The translations under genes were made by a program, and so were the position numbers. From JAKFEW01 sp036675505 (GTDB lineage Bacteria; Cyanobacteriota; Sericytochromatia; S15B-MN24; JAQBPE01): a stretch of DNA of 29,122 nt. Within the stretch, counting starts at the first letter, position 1; each line of letters opens with the position of its first letter. A model generated the notes under the pieces. The model was not told where the DNA came from. It was given only the letters and a program-made list of their open reading frames with translations, and made no database searches. Positions 1 through 6,826 of this stretch are shown one piece after another. The stretch is taken from the NCBI GenBank assembly GCA_036675505.1, contig JAKFEW010000063.1:1-29122 (forward strand), given 5' to 3'.

Positions 1-2
1 GC

Positions 3-86
3 GACGACAACTACCCAGGCCAAGGCCATGGAGGTGAAACCACCAACAACGACGACAACTACCCCGCCCCGAGTCGGGCGTTATAG
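3..86 (+). CDS. C-terminal tail of a repetitive hydrophilic protein (partial, tentative)
   Basis: The frame entering at base 3 runs without a stop to TAG at 84-86. It encodes about 27 residues rich in Asp, Asn, Gly and Thr, in which the block DDNYP occurs twice, 16 residues apart. The DNA copies (around 2-16 and 50-64) are near identical, which fits a tandem-repeat coding tail. The start lies outside the window and no function can be read. The alternative is non-coding repeat DNA, since the other two frames also stay open for a while. Confidence 0.3.
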   Translation, partial: DDNYPGQGHGGETTNNDDNYPAPSRAL

Positions 87-110
87 TTGTCGCCGAATCG
101 GGAGATATAG

Positions 111-437
111 TTGACGCTGGTCAAGTACACGCATATGCAGACCACCGCCACGATCCTCGCCACCCTGATACTCGTCGACGAGCAGGGCGCCGCCCACCAG
201 ATCACCGGCTGCCGCTCGGCCGCCGAGGGCGTGACCAAGCGTCACTGGGACATCGCCCTCCACGGCTGGGGCGCCGAGCAGTACGTGGTGTGCGGCGCCG
301 TGCCCATCACGAAGCAGGAAGCCCATCTCGCCGCAATCTGTTACGCGGAGAGCGGCTTCGTGGCCGATCTCATGACTTTCTACCGCCGCGACACCGACCG
401 CACCAGGCTCACGATGGTGGCGAAGCGGGTGGCTTGA
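111..437 (+). CDS. Small hypothetical protein, 108 aa
   Basis: I do not recognise this protein. A TTG start at 111 is preferred because GGGAG at 100-104 lies 6 bases upstream. The first ATG, at 135, has no Shine-Dalgarno sequence. The product is soluble, mixed alpha/beta in character, with two Cys and no signal peptide or membrane segment. It is followed about 80 bp later by the strong terminator at 516-550, which supports a real transcription unit. Its place in the accessory block left of tRNA-Lys suggests acquired DNA. The reverse strand is also open over 81-467, but without a comparable ribosome binding site. Confidence 0.45.
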   Translation: MTLVKYTHMQTTATILATLILVDEQGAAHQITGCRSAAEGVTKRHWDIALHGWGAEQYVVCGAVPITKQEAHLAAICYAESGFVADLMTFYRRDTDRTRLTMVAKRVA

Positions 438-515
438 GCCAGGCGACTGGCACGAGGGCGCAGGCAACGACGAGTACCGGGCGCGAGCCAGCCGGCACGC
501 GTAGCAGCCCCGGAC

Positions 516-550
516 GACAAAGCCCCCGAGCGACCGTCGGGGGCTTTGTC
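516..550. terminator. Bidirectional rho-independent terminator
   Basis: A perfect 14-bp stem (516-529 with 537-550) closes a 7-base loop. The arms carry AAAG on the left and CTTT on the right, so U-rich ends exist for both directions. It lies between the plus-strand 108-aa gene and the minus-strand gene ending at 641 and can serve both. Confidence 0.85.
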
Positions 551-640
551 ACGAGCAGCGGGCCAGTGGAAAGGGCTCGGAGCCTGGACCGCGGCTCACT
601 TGGTCAGGCGATCCGACGCCGGCCTGACGTTTCACCTGGA

Positions 641-1573
641 CTAAGGTTCGCCGTCGGTCAACCGCGCTACACCGCCAGCCTGCGGCAGAGAGACGGGCGC
701 GTACGCCTGTATCAGCCGCATCGCCTGCTCGGGCTCGAGGTGCCCCTGCTTCACCTTGTTTCCGATGTAGCGCGGGTACTTGTTGGGGATGTACTCCTCG
801 TTCATCCAGCGCCGAAACTCGGGAAGCGCGTCATTCGGATACATCCAAGGCTCCTGCGGGTTTGACGCGGCCTGGCGGAAGTAGTCCGGGAAGTTGTGCT
901 CGTATCGCGCACGGGCTCCATACCTCGAGTCGAAGGCGCTTGCCATCCAGTGTCGGCCCCAGACCTGACCGACGCTGATGTCAGGGACCGTCTCGTCCGT
1001 CATGATGAGCCCGCCGCGAATACCGCTCACGATGAGCCCCGCGATCTCGGTGAACACCGAGAAGTGCGTAGCCGGCACGGGGTTCAGCAGGAGCCGATCA
1101 TGGAAGTGGCGCCACGAATCGAGCGCAACCTTGTTAGGGTCGTAGCCGGTAAGCCCGTAGATGAATGTGCGGAAAGTGCGGGTCGCCAGCATGCGGTAGT
1201 TCCGAGCGGCTGTTTCGCGGGAGGCCTGGTCGGACTCGAAAGCGTAATACTCGAGGAAGGACATGGAGACCTTCTCCGGAAAGGCGTTTACCTCCGTCCC
1301 GTTGACTGTCGTCTTCACGTAGAGCGGGCCTTCGTGCCCTTGGGCTTGAAGGATTCCGCGAAGAACCTTGCTGCGCGGCTTGTCCGGGTCCGTGGCGAAC
1401 TCGAGCAACCACTGATTGAATGTGCCCTTCGAGACGCCGCAGACCTTGGCGAGTGAAGCGCCAGTGAGGAAGGGCGTGCCGTCGTTGAATACGCCGGCTT
1501 CCCAGTCCTCAGCGTTGTTCGAGGTTACGACCTCCAGGCCGAGAGGGAGCTGCTCGAACGACCCATCGCTCAT
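641..1573 (-). CDS. Phage-type DNA-binding-like protein, possible BstA-family abortive-infection protein
   Basis: The 310-residue protein starts at an ATG (1573) with AGGA about 6 bases upstream. Residues ~30-130 look like an antirepressor/KilA-N-like module (FLTGASLAKVCGVSKGTFNQ, then AFPEKVSMSFLEYYAFE). Residues ~150-290 form a conserved-looking block with WRHFHDRL, SVFTEIAGLIVSG, VPDISVGQVWGRHW, HNFPDYF and LPEFRRWMNEEYIP. From memory this pattern resembles the roughly 300-residue prophage proteins that include BstA, which stops lytic phage by acting at phage replication sites; I could not run a search. A generic phage antirepressor or P63C-type protein is the alternative. It stands alone with about 318 bp of its own upstream DNA and ends at the bidirectional terminator. 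Its base composition is less GC-rich than the housekeeping genes, as expected for transferred DNA. Confidence 0.6.
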   Translation of the reverse strand: MSDGSFEQLPLGLEVVTSNNAEDWEAGVFNDGTPFLTGASLAKVCGVSKGTFNQWLLEFATDPDKPRSKVLRGILQAQGHEGPLYVKTTVNGTEVNAFPEKVSMSFLEYYAFESDQASRETAARNYRMLATRTFRTFIYGLTGYDPNKVALDSWRHFHDRLLLNPVPATHFSVFTEIAGLIVSGIRGGLIMTDETVPDISVGQVWGRHWMASAFDSRYGARARYEHNFPDYFRQAASNPQEPWMYPNDALPEFRRWMNEEYIPNKYPRYIGNKVKQGHLEPEQAMRLIQAYAPVSLPQAGGVARLTDGEP

Positions 1574-1891
1574 GTCATATCCTCATACTGGCAACGACGA
1601 AACTACGTGCTTACCGGCAAATCGCCGGGCAGGTGGTCCAACCCCGAAAATTGTCTACCAGAGCGCGATTAGGCCGATCGCCCGGATTGAAAGCCTTTAT
1701 AAACCACGGCGACGTGACATTGAGAGGTCACAGGCTCCGCGGCTCGCCTCCACCGGCAAGAACTATTGCTGGAACTTCGCCTTCGCACCTCGTCGATCTT
1801 CTGGCATCGGCCGCGCCCCAACCTATGCCCGGCCTATGCCCGAATACTAAAGCCACCGACCGGAAAGCCCGGAAAGCGGCTTCTTCACTTA
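1574..1891. other. Non-coding region upstream of the phage-type gene
   Basis: This 318-bp stretch is less GC-rich than its surroundings and holds no convincing gene. It contains TATAAA-like DNA near 1697-1703, a short inverted repeat (GTGAC at 1714-1718 with GTCAC at 1727-1731), a palindrome CCGGC-N5-GCCGG at 1614-1628, and an 11-bp tandem repeat at 1822-1842 close to the 3' end of tRNA-Lys. It probably holds the promoter of the 641-1573 gene, and may hold one edge of an inserted element. Confidence 0.4.
1822..1842. repeat. Two tandem copies of an 11-bp unit
   Basis: CCTATGCCCG occurs at 1822-1831 and again at 1833-1842 with a single G between. It is about 50 bp from the 3' end of the tRNA-Lys gene, a position where integrase arm-type sites can occur. 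Two copies of 10 bases may equally be chance. Confidence 0.4.
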
Positions 1892-1964
1892 TGAGCGCGC
1901 CGGGACTTGAACCCGGGACCCGCAGATTAAAAGTCTGCTGCTCTACCAACTGAGCTACACGCCC
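1892..1964 (-). tRNA. tRNA-Lys(UUU)
   Basis: The 73-nt cloverleaf reads from 1964 down to 1892. The acceptor stem is GGGCGTG paired with CGCGCTC (two G-U pairs). It has a D-arm GCTC...GAGC, a 5-bp anticodon stem GCAGA/TCTGC with loop CTTTTAA giving anticodon UUU, a variable loop, and a T-arm CCGGG-TTCAAGT-CCCGG. The discriminator is A and CCA is not encoded. It decodes AAA/AAG. A close match to a sigma70 promoter lies 29 bp upstream. Confidence 0.95.
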
Positions 1965-1992
1965 CCACCCGTGCCAGGCGCGGGGTTGGTCC

Positions 1993-2021
1993 ATTCTACC
2001 GCGTGCCTCGAGCCCGATCAA
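1993..2021 (-). promoter_or_regulatory. Promoter of tRNA-Lys
   Basis: On the minus strand TTGATC (2021-2016) is followed by a 17-base spacer and TAGAAT (1998-1993), placing the start a few bases before the mature tRNA 5' end at 1964. Four of six and five of six bases match the sigma70 consensus. Confidence 0.6.
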
Positions 2022-2025
2022 GAAG

Positions 2026-2056
2026 CGGCGGCCCCAGGAAAGGCCTGGGGCCGCCG
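2026..2056 (-). terminator. Terminator of the membrane protein gene
   Basis: A perfect 13-bp stem (2026-2038 with 2044-2056) has a 5-base loop and is followed on the minus strand by CTTCTT. It separates the membrane protein gene ending at 2105 from the tRNA-Lys promoter, which begins immediately beyond it. Confidence 0.8.
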
Positions 2057-2104
2057 TTGGCGCGGGTATTGGTCCAATGTGGCTATGCCGGTTAGGTGCG
2101 GAAA

Positions 2105-2779
2105 TCAGTACGTCGTGGGGCGATCGATCTCATGCCGTGCCTGGGCCTCGAGTGACTTCTCACGGCTCAGGCTCCCCAGGTAGCCGCCCAGGGCGGCGAC
2201 GCCCAGGATCAGCATGCCGATGCCGAACACGCTCCACGCATTGTCCGCTGCGACCACGAGCGAGTTGCGCACGCTGGCCTCGACGCGCTCGGGGACCGAG
2301 GCGCCGATGCTCGCGGCCGCGCCGGCCGGGTTGGTGGTGCCGAAGACGGCCACCACGAGCGGCGTCAGGATCGCCATCACGCCGACCATGAAGCCGTTCA
2401 TGGTGCCCTCGGCCTTGGCCCGCAGGTCGCTCACGTAGCCCGCGATGTACGAACCGATGAAGACGGCCAACAGCGTGGCGACCGCCGCGCCCATGCCAAA
2501 CTCGCCGGCGGTCACGCCGCCGAACACGCCGAAGCTGCGGTCGAAGCCGAGCCCCAGGAACAGGGACCCGAGCAGCAACGAAAACACGAGCGAGCTCGCC
2601 AGGCCGGCCATGATCGGCCCCCACCTCAGGGCCTTCGTCATCGGTGCGACCGCGACATAGTGGGATTGCCCGTAGGCATCGTAGTCTCGGCCCATGATCG
2701 CGGTGCGGCGGATGTCGACATCGCGATCGTACTCAGTGCGGACGTCGGTTGTTCGTCCGGTGATGTTCCTCTCGTCCAT
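2105..2779 (-). CDS. Hypothetical four-helix inner-membrane protein
   Basis: This 224-residue protein starts at an ATG (2779) with AGGAG about 9 bases upstream. The first ~48 residues are charged and cytoplasmic-like (several Arg, Asp and Tyr). Four hydrophobic segments follow at about 50-78, 92-118, 124-147 and 181-204, then a short charged tail. The second and third helices are joined by a short charged loop, SDLRAKAEG, a layout seen in small TIGR04086/YrzE-type membrane proteins, though I claim only general resemblance. No catalytic motif is visible. It is a single-gene unit with its own terminator and shares the AT-rich upstream region with the KGG gene, which runs the other way, so the pair could share stress control. 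Confidence 0.75.
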   Translation of the reverse strand: MDERNITGRTTDVRTEYDRDVDIRRTAIMGRDYDAYGQSHYVAVAPMTKALRWGPIMAGLASSLVFSLLLGSLFLGLGFDRSFGVFGGVTAGEFGMGAAVATLLAVFIGSYIAGYVSDLRAKAEGTMNGFMVGVMAILTPLVVAVFGTTNPAGAAASIGASVPERVEASVRNSLVVAADNAWSVFGIGMLILGVAALGGYLGSLSREKSLEAQARHEIDRPTTY

Positions 2780-3225
2780 CCTTCTCGCTCTCCTTTCCGA
2801 TCCCTCGGTTTCCTGTCACAGCCCCTGTCATGGGCCGCGGAATATACAGCTACCTTATTAAAAGTTTACACAAATTCCAACAGGCAGCAGGAGAATCAGG
2901 CCGTTTGCGACCGGCCGGCCGAGCCAATCATCTGACATAACGACACTCTCGAGATCAAGAGGCGCTTCCCGCTTGCAATAGGGGCCGCCGATCCTTTTGA
3001 CCAGGGAAGCGCTCCGATCGGCAGCACATTGGACAAAGATAGATGAAATAAGGGTTTTCGGCCTTTTGGCTGATTTACACCCCCGCTCCCCCGTGTTAGG
3101 GTTGGTTCACATAAATTTACAGATTGGCTTCACATAACGCACATTTATATTTAGTTTGGTGAAGGTGCTAGCGCCTAGGTCGGAGGGAGCCGGCGGGCGA
3201 TGGCTAGGTAAAAGGAGGGGCAAAG
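2780..3225. promoter_or_regulatory. Divergent AT-rich control region
   Basis: This 446-bp gap separates the minus-strand membrane protein gene and the plus-strand KGG gene. It has AT-rich patches at about 2840-2885 and 3105-3160 in otherwise GC-rich DNA, suggesting promoters for both genes. A direct repeat TTCACATAA at 3106-3114 and 3129-3137 is spaced 23 bp. TTGGCT (3125-3130) and TATATT (3146-3151) could form a promoter for the KGG gene, but their 15-base spacing is short. I see no convincing coding region; a small RNA is possible but unsupported. Confidence 0.45.
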
Positions 3226-3516
3226 ATGGTTGGTAATAAGCCAGGACCCGCCAAGGGCGATCCGCGCATGGTCGAAGCGGGACGTCGCGGAGGCCAGACG
3301 GTCAAGGAAGAGCGCGGTCGCGAGTTCTTCCAGCTAATCGGCCAAAAGGGCGGTCAGGCCACCAAGGAAAAGTACGGCCCGGAGTTCTTCTCGCAGATCG
3401 GTCGCAAGGGCGGCGAGTCCGTCAAGCGCGAGCGTGGTGTGGAGTTCTACTCCTCGATCGGCCGTAAGGGCGGTTCGTCTTCGCGCGCCGGCAAGGGCCG
3501 CAAGAAGACCCCCTAG
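3226..3516 (+). CDS. KGG-repeat (GsiB/YciG-type) stress protein
   Basis: This is a small, very hydrophilic, basic protein of 96 residues. It starts at an ATG behind the strong ribosome site AAAAGGAGG. Residues 22-81 are three tandem 20-residue units, each beginning with GG and ending in IG(Q/R)K. Inside each is a charged stretch and a (E)FF/FY motif, giving the KGG signature at 41-43, 61-63 and 81-83. The tail is Ser/Gly/Lys-rich. Proteins of the stress-induced KGG family (Bacillus GsiB, enteric YciG) accumulate under general stress or starvation and are thought to be disordered, hydrophilin-like protectants. The gene is monocistronic, with a long regulatory upstream region and a strong terminator. 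The 60-bp repeat period is visible in the DNA. Confidence 0.88.
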   Translation: MVGNKPGPAKGDPRMVEAGRRGGQTVKEERGREFFQLIGQKGGQATKEKYGPEFFSQIGRKGGESVKRERGVEFYSSIGRKGGSSSRAGKGRKKTP

Positions 3517-3532
3517 CTCACAAAGAGCCTTC

Positions 3533-3566
3533 GACGGGCCCCCGCTGCGGGGGCCCGTCTTCGTTT
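3533..3566 (+). terminator. Terminator of the KGG gene
   Basis: A 27-base perfect palindrome (13-bp arms 3533-3545 and 3547-3559 around one T) is followed by TTCGTTT. In RNA the loop will open to several bases. The promoter of gatA starts directly in its T-tract. Confidence 0.9.
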
Positions 3567-3593
3567 GACCGCGTGCTGGCGGCTCGGTACAAT
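3565..3593 (+). promoter_or_regulatory. Sigma70-type promoter of gatAB
   Basis: TTGACC (3565-3570), a 17-base spacer and TACAAT (3588-3593) give a near-consensus promoter whose transcript would begin around 3600, about 28 bases before the gatA GTG. A 6-bp inverted repeat (3593-3598 with 3613-3618) spans the start of the leader and covers its only purine-rich ribosome site. Confidence 0.75.
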
Positions 3594-3627
3594 CTCGCGT
3601 TCACGTCAGAAAGCGAGAATCGACGCC

Positions 3628-5091
3628 GTGCCGACGCTCTTCGAGTTGCCCGCCCACGCGCTCAGCGCCAAGCTGGCGAGCAAAGAAATCTCCGCCCGCG
3701 AGCTCGTGGAGGCGCACCTGCACCGCATCGACGCGCTCGAGCCGTCGATCGACGCGTTCCTCACGATCACCCGCGAGCGCGCGCTCGCGGACGCCGACGC
3801 CGTCGACCTGGCCCGCGCCCGCGGTGAGGCCCTCGGGCCGCTCGCCGGCATCCCGCTCGCGGTGAAGGACAACATGGCGACCGAGGGCGTGCGCACCACC
3901 TGCGCCTCACGCACGCTCGACAACTGGGTGCCGGTGTACGAGTCCACCGCCACGCGCCGCCTGCGCGACGCGGGCGCCATCCTGGTGGGCAAGACGAACA
4001 TGGACGAGTTCGCGATGGGCTCTTCCTGCGAGAACTCAGGCTACAAGCCGAGCCACAACCCCTGGGATCCCACGCGCGTGCCGGGCGGCAGCTCGGGCGG
4101 CTCGGCCGCGGCCGTCGCGGCCGGCATGACCACGGTGGCGCTCGGCTCGGACACGGGCGGCTCGGTCCGCCAGCCCGCCGCGTTCTGCGGCCTCGTCGGC
4201 GCCAAGCCCACCTACGGGCTGGTCTCGCGCTATGGCCTGGTGGCCTATGCCTCGAGCCTCGACCAGATCGGCCCGCTCACGCGCGACGTGCGCGACAACG
4301 CGCTCGTGCTGTCGGCCATCGCGGGCCACGACCCGAACGACTCGACGTCGATCGCCCAGCCCGGCCGCGACTTCACGGCCGCCCTGGGCCAGGGCGTGAA
4401 GGGCCTGCGCATCGGCGTCATCACCGAGCTCGTGGGTGAAGGCATCGCGCCCGAGGTGCGCGACGCCGTGCGCGCGGCCGTGAAGGTGCTCGAGGGCCTC
4501 GGCGCGGTGGCCGACGAGGTCTCGCTGCCCCACAGCAAGGTCGCGCTCTCCACCTACTACGTCGTCGCCATGGCCGAGGCCAGCTCCAACCTGGCCAGGT
4601 ACGACGGCGTACGTTACGGCGTACGTGCCGAAAATCCCACCGACCTGGTCGACATGTACCAGCGCACGCGCGCCCACTTCGGCGCCGAAGTGAAGCGCCG
4701 CATCATGCTGGGCACCTACACGCTGGCCGCGGGGTACTTCGACGCCTACTACAAGAAGGCCCTGCAGGTGCGCACGCTGATCAAGCGCGACTACGACGCG
4801 GCCTTCGAGAAGTACGACGTGCTCGTCTCGCCCACCACGCCGACCACGGCCTTCAAGCTCGGCGAAAAGACCGACGACCCGCTCGCGATGTACCTCGCGG
4901 ACATCGCGACGATCCCCGTCAACCTCGCGGGCGTGCCGGCCATCTCGCTCAACTGCGGCTTCGACGCGCAGGGCCTGCCGATCGGGCTGCAGCTCGTCGG
5001 CAAGCCGCTCGGCGAGGAAACGCTCTACCGCGCGGCCCACGCCTACGAACAGGCCACGGCTCACCACCTCGCGCGCCCGGCGCTCAACTAG
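3628..5091 (+). CDS. gatA: Glutamyl/aspartyl-tRNA(Gln/Asn) amidotransferase subunit A
   Basis: GatA is the amidase subunit of GatCAB. It releases ammonia from glutamine and passes it to GatB to convert mischarged Glu-tRNA(Gln) or Asp-tRNA(Asn). The GTG start at 3628 gives 487 residues, the usual GatA length; the frame extends upstream, but only into the promoter. The amidase-signature triad is intact: Lys80 (in AVKDNM), cis-Ser155 (in GGSSGGS) and nucleophile Ser179 (in GSDTGGS), one residue off the published S. aureus numbering. The C-terminal GLQLVGKP region is also typical. gatB follows 11 bp downstream in the same operon. gatC is not adjacent and no candidate is seen in the window. Confidence 0.97.
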   Translation: MPTLFELPAHALSAKLASKEISARELVEAHLHRIDALEPSIDAFLTITRERALADADAVDLARARGEALGPLAGIPLAVKDNMATEGVRTTCASRTLDNWVPVYESTATRRLRDAGAILVGKTNMDEFAMGSSCENSGYKPSHNPWDPTRVPGGSSGGSAAAVAAGMTTVALGSDTGGSVRQPAAFCGLVGAKPTYGLVSRYGLVAYASSLDQIGPLTRDVRDNALVLSAIAGHDPNDSTSIAQPGRDFTAALGQGVKGLRIGVITELVGEGIAPEVRDAVRAAVKVLEGLGAVADEVSLPHSKVALSTYYVVAMAEASSNLARYDGVRYGVRAENPTDLVDMYQRTRAHFGAEVKRRIMLGTYTLAAGYFDAYYKKALQVRTLIKRDYDAAFEKYDVLVSPTTPTTAFKLGEKTDDPLAMYLADIATIPVNLAGVPAISLNCGFDAQGLPIGLQLVGKPLGEETLYRAAHAYEQATAHHLARPALN

Positions 5092-5102
5092 AGGACGCCC
5101 CG

Positions 5103-6587
5103 ATGACGACCCAGTACGAAGCAGTGATCGGCATGGAGGTCCATGCGGAGCTGCTCACGAAGACGAAGATTTTCTGCGGCTGCAAGGCCGAGTTCGGCGC
5201 CGAGCCCAACACGAACGTGTGCCCGGTGTGCTGCGGCATGCCCGGCTCGCTGCCGGTGTTGAACCGGCGCGTGCTCGAGTTCGCGATCATGACCGGGCGC
5301 GCGCTCGAATGCACGATCCCCGCGGTCAGCAAGTTCGACCGCAAGAACTACTTCTATCCGGACCTGCCCAAGGCCTACCAGATCTCCCAGTTCGACCAGC
5401 CGATCTGTGAGCACGGCTCGCTCGAGATCACCGTGGGCGACGCGACGCGGCGGATCGGCATCACGCGCGCGCACATGGAGGAAGACGCCGGCAAGCTGGT
5501 CCACCAGGGCGCGGCCGGCCTCGCGGGCTCCACGCACTCGCTGGTCGACCTCAACCGTGCCGGCGTGCCGCTGCTCGAGATCGTCTCGGAGCCCGAGATC
5601 CGCACGGCCGAGGAGGCCAAGGCCTACGTGCAGGAGCTGCGCACGATCCTGGTCTACCTGGGCGTCAACGACGGCCGCCTCGAGCAGGGCTCGCTGCGCG
5701 CCGACGCGAACGTGTCGGTGCGCCCGGTCGGCCAGGAAGCCTTCGGCACCAAGACCGAGATCAAGAACATGAACTCGTTCACGGCGATCGAGCGCGCCGT
5801 GAAATACGAGATTCAGCGCCAGATCGACGCGCTCGCGAACGGCGAGCGGATCGTGCAGGAGACCCGGCTCTGGAACGAAGAGCGTCAGGTCACGATCAGC
5901 ATGCGCACCAAGGAAGGCTCCTCGGACTACCGCTACTTCCCGGACCCCGACCTGATTCCCATGCACATCTCGCGCGAGCTGGTCGCCGAGCTCGAGGCCC
6001 AGATGCCCGAGCTGCCCGCCGCCAAGCGCGCACGCTACGTCGGCGAGCTCGGCCTTTCGCCCTACGACGCGGGCGTGCTGGTGGCCGACAAGGACGTGGC
6101 GGATTTCTTCGACGCCGCCGTGAAGGCCTACCCGGCCGCCCCGGGCGCCGGCGGGGCCCACGCCAAGCAGATCGCCAACTGGCTCACGGGTGACGTCGCG
6201 GCGTACCTGAACGCCGAGAAGCTCGGCCTGCGGGACCTCGCGCTCTCGCCCACGCAGCTCGCCGAGCTCGTGAAGCTGATCGACGACGACGTCATCTCCG
6301 GCAAGATCGCGAAGAAGCTCATCGTCGAGATGATGAAGACCGGCGAGGCGCCGCGCGCCCTGGTCGACAAGCTCGGCCTGAACCAGATCTCCGACACCGG
6401 CGCGATCGTCACCGCCATCCAGGCCGTCCTCGAGGCGCACCCGGCCCAGGTGGCGGACTACCACGCCGGCAAGACCAAGGTGGTGGGCTTCCTCGTCGGC
6501 CAGATCATGAAGGCCACGCAGGGCCGCGCCAAGCCGGACGCCGTGAACCAGCTGCTCGTGGAAGAGCTCGCCAAGCAGCAGGTCTGA
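5103..6587 (+). CDS. gatB: Glutamyl/aspartyl-tRNA(Gln/Asn) amidotransferase subunit B
   Basis: GatB is the kinase/transamidase subunit that activates the tRNA-bound Glu or Asp with ATP and uses ammonia channelled from GatA. The 494-residue product begins QYEAVIGMEVHAEL and carries the zinc Cys set in FCGCKAEFG...CPVCCGMPG. Further family markers are HMEEDAGKL, DLNRAGVPLLEIVSEP, EIKNMNSF, RYFPDPDL and a C-terminal YqeY-like tRNA-binding domain from about residue 345. It is slightly longer than the usual ~476-480 residues. GAGGA lies 7 bases before the ATG. It is co-transcribed with gatA. The reverse strand of this gene stays open over about 5088-6665 only through codon bias. Confidence 0.97.
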   Translation: MTTQYEAVIGMEVHAELLTKTKIFCGCKAEFGAEPNTNVCPVCCGMPGSLPVLNRRVLEFAIMTGRALECTIPAVSKFDRKNYFYPDLPKAYQISQFDQPICEHGSLEITVGDATRRIGITRAHMEEDAGKLVHQGAAGLAGSTHSLVDLNRAGVPLLEIVSEPEIRTAEEAKAYVQELRTILVYLGVNDGRLEQGSLRADANVSVRPVGQEAFGTKTEIKNMNSFTAIERAVKYEIQRQIDALANGERIVQETRLWNEERQVTISMRTKEGSSDYRYFPDPDLIPMHISRELVAELEAQMPELPAAKRARYVGELGLSPYDAGVLVADKDVADFFDAAVKAYPAAPGAGGAHAKQIANWLTGDVAAYLNAEKLGLRDLALSPTQLAELVKLIDDDVISGKIAKKLIVEMMKTGEAPRALVDKLGLNQISDTGAIVTAIQAVLEAHPAQVADYHAGKTKVVGFLVGQIMKATQGRAKPDAVNQLLVEELAKQQV

Positions 6588-6672
6588 TCGGTCCGAAATC
6601 ACAGCCTGCCACCGACCCGCGCTGCTAAGCTCGGGGCGGCCGGGCGTTCTCGCTCGATTGGCCACCGGCGCT

Positions 6673-6708
6673 CAGTTTTAAACAATGGTTAAGTCGGGTT
6701 TAAAACTG
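6673..6708. repeat. 11-bp inverted repeat at the glycosyltransferase promoter
   Basis: CAGTTTTAAAC (6673-6683) and GTTTAAAACTG (6698-6708) are perfect reverse complements separated by 14 bases. The right arm overlaps the -35 element of the promoter proposed next, so the repeat is a candidate operator. Its AT-rich sequence stands out from the surrounding DNA. Confidence 0.7.
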
Positions 6709-6728
6709 GCATTATCCTGTGGTATGAT
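6699..6728 (+). promoter_or_regulatory. Promoter of the glycosyltransferase gene
   Basis: TTTAAA (6699-6704), an 18-base spacer and TATGAT (6723-6728) fit a sigma70 promoter with a moderate -35. The transcript would have a leader of about 90 bases. Confidence 0.5.
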
Positions 6729-6826
6729 CGGACTCAGCAGACCGTAACTACCTCCGAACGCCCTCCAGTCGCCGCACTGACGTCGCCTCGTCCACCTACG
6801 ACCGCCGCAGAAAGCCTGCCTTCGCC

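Noticed and set aside
1..116. CGACAACTA and TAGTTGTCG/TAGTTGACG copies (5-13, 53-61, 84-92, 108-116) as an operator or iteron array
   Set aside because: The two forward copies are explained by a repeated DDNYP coding tail. The inverted copies are short and one is imperfect, so a regulatory role is not supported.
5088..6665. Long antisense reading frame (525 codons) opposite gatB
   Set aside because: It mirrors the codon bias of gatB, has Arg/Leu/Val/Asp-rich low-information composition and no ribosome site. Similar open frames opposite the glycosyltransferase (6734-8242), pepF (21126-23072) and GH13 (25429-27531) genes were rejected for the same reason.
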